DNA of 6,143 nucleotides from the NCBI GenBank assembly GCA_900541285.1, contig UQJA01000115.1, forward strand, positions 1 through 6,143, written 5' to 3'. The position numbers were made by a program, and so were the translations under genes. The notes beneath the pieces are model-generated. The model worked only from the letters and a program-made list of their open reading frames with translations, had not been told where the DNA came from and searched no databases. Source of the stretch: an uncultured Collinsella sp. GTDB lineage: Bacteria > Actinomycetota > Coriobacteriia > Coriobacteriales > Coriobacteriaceae. Below, piece after piece: positions 5,211-6,143 of this stretch (position 1 is its first letter; each line of letters opens with the position of its first letter).

Positions 5211-5233
5211 TAAACCCGCTAGCAGCGGGTTTA
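5211..5233 (+). terminator. 10-bp terminator-like hairpin in the pta leader
   Basis: TAAACCCGCT (5211-5220) and AGCGGGTTTA (5224-5233) pair perfectly around a three-base AGC loop. A-rich and T-rich ends flank a GC-rich middle, followed by TTC. The shape is that of a short bidirectional intrinsic terminator, yet it lies 53 bases before the pta start and after the predicted promoter. It may therefore attenuate pta, end a short leader RNA, or mark a second promoter downstream of it. Confidence 0.5.
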
Positions 5234-5285
5234 TTCGTGAACAGCCGGGTGCCTGGAGCTTAGCGAAACGCTTGTAAGGAGTAAC

Positions 5286-6143
5286 ATGAGCGATTTCCTA
5301 AACCGTATGAAGTCTGCCGCCAAGGCCGACCTTAAGACGATCGTCCTGCCCGAGGGCGAGGATCCGCGCACTATCGTCGCGGCCACCAAAATCATCGAGG
5401 AGGGCCTGGCAAAGATCGTCATCCTGGGCAACCCCGACGAGATCAACGTTCCCGGCGCTACCGTCATCGACCCGCGCAATGCCGAGAAGCACGAGGAGTA
5501 CGCGCAGAAGTTTGCCGAGCTCCGCGCCAAGAAGGGCGTTACCATCGAGCAGGCTCGCGCCCAGGTGATGGACGCCACCTACTTTGGCACCATGATGGTC
5601 AAGATGGGCGATGCCGACGGCCTGGTCTCCGGCGCCTGCCACTCCACCGCCGACACCCTGCGCCCCGCGCTTCAGATCCTCAAGACCGCCCCGGGCACCA
5701 AGCTGGTCTCGGCCTTCTTCGTGATGTGCACCGACACCCCGCAGTTCGGCACTGACGGCACGCTGATCTTCGCCGACTGCGGCCTCAACATCAACCCGTC
5801 CTCCGACGAGCTCTCCGAGATCGCCATCGCCTCCGCTCACTCCTGGTCCACCTTCATGGGCAACGTTGAGCCGCACGTGGCCATGCTCTCCTACTCCACC
5901 ATGGGCTCCGCTGGCGGCGAGGTCACCAAGAAGGTCCAGGAGGCTGTGAAGTTCTGCAAGGAGAAGGCTCCCGAGCTCGCCATCGACGGCGACCTGCAGC
6001 TCGATGCCGCTATTGTCCCCACCGTCGCCCAGCTCAAGGCTCCCGGCTCCTCCGTCGCTGGTAAGGCCAACGTGCTCGTGTTCCCCGACCTCGAGGCCGG
6101 CAACATCGGCTACAAGCTGGTCCAGCGCTTCGCCGGCGCCGAC
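5286..6143 (+). CDS. pta: Phosphate acetyltransferase, 3' end beyond the window
   Basis: 286 codons are open to the window edge; the family's single-domain form is about 330 residues, so roughly 45 are missing. The enzyme converts acetyl-CoA and phosphate to acetyl phosphate, which acetate kinase uses to make ATP. Visible marks are TIVLPEGEDPRT (18-29), DADGLVSGACHSTADTLRPA (109-128), ADCGLNINPSSDEL (163-176), AMLSYSTMGSAGG (199-211) and the C-terminal block LDAAIVPTVAQLKAPGSSVA (239-258) to FPDLEAGNIGYKLVQRFAG (266-284). There is no N-terminal DRTGG-type regulatory extension. The conserved end with the active-site Ser-Arg lies outside the window. AAGGAG (5276-5281) is four bases before the ATG. 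Codon use is more uniform than in neighbours (ACC, GTC, TCC, AAG, CTC dominate), typical of a highly expressed gene. Acetate kinase is the expected next gene, but it is not visible. Confidence 0.97.
   Translation, partial: MSDFLNRMKSAAKADLKTIVLPEGEDPRTIVAATKIIEEGLAKIVILGNPDEINVPGATVIDPRNAEKHEEYAQKFAELRAKKGVTIEQARAQVMDATYFGTMMVKMGDADGLVSGACHSTADTLRPALQILKTAPGTKLVSAFFVMCTDTPQFGTDGTLIFADCGLNINPSSDELSEIAIASAHSWSTFMGNVEPHVAMLSYSTMGSAGGEVTKKVQEAVKFCKEKAPELAIDGDLQLDAAIVPTVAQLKAPGSSVAGKANVLVFPDLEAGNIGYKLVQRFAGAD

Noticed and set aside
5157..5213. 18-codon leader peptide (MSLPHKESS...) ending at the pta leader hairpin
   Set aside because: Its ATG overlaps the predicted -10 box, so it would lie upstream of the transcript start, and no ribosome site precedes it. 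The stop falling at the hairpin is probably chance.
5298..5876. Minus-strand open frame (192 codons) inside pta
   Set aside because: A low-complexity Gly/Val/His-rich shadow of pta, whose plus-strand frame is intact and full of family motifs.

Overview
The window looks like chromosomal DNA of a GC-rich, host-associated actinobacterium. My best guess is class Coriobacteriia, probably Collinsella. That guess rests on the mix of protein families, the strong preference for G or C at third codon positions, and Glu/Asp/Ala-rich proteins with clear AGGAG ribosome sites. No rRNA, tRNA, CRISPR array, transposase or phage gene is visible.

Layout. Bases 1-232 hold no convincing gene, only a 15-bp inverted repeat and a likely promoter. 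A rightward block follows: a DJ-1/PfpI-family protein (233-775), Maf nucleotide pyrophosphatase overlapping it by ATGA (772-1353), a hairpin, then a self-processing P1/S58-family peptidase (1455-2456). A leftward two-gene unit occupies 5054-2828: UDP-galactopyranose mutase (glf), then a family-2 glycosyltransferase overlapping it by 8 bases. From 5286 to the window edge runs phosphate acetyltransferase (pta), divergent from glf and cut off at the edge before its stop codon.

The genes do four jobs. DJ-1 and Maf are housekeeping and damage-control proteins. The P1 peptidase is a stand-alone aminopeptidase-like hydrolase. Glf makes UDP-galactofuranose, which the adjacent glycosyltransferase may use for a surface glycan. 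Pta makes acetyl phosphate in fermentative ATP production, normally with acetate kinase.

The most unusual part is the 371-bp gap between the convergent peptidase and glycosyltransferase genes (2457-2827). It holds two long palindromic elements of one family (2469-2593 and 2686-2795), in opposite orientation. Each has a nearly identical core of 53-54 bases enclosed by a different, perfectly self-complementary outer arm (29 bp and 21 bp). All four substitutions between the two cores are compensatory changes that keep an inner stem paired. Each element lies in the same sense relative to the gene that runs into it, which points to an RNA-level role at mRNA 3' ends. Between them sits what appears to be the orphaned last dozen codons of a second glycosyltransferase gene on the opposite strand. 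The glf-pta intergenic region is also dense with signals: two perfect, mirror-image TATAAT boxes and several leader hairpins.
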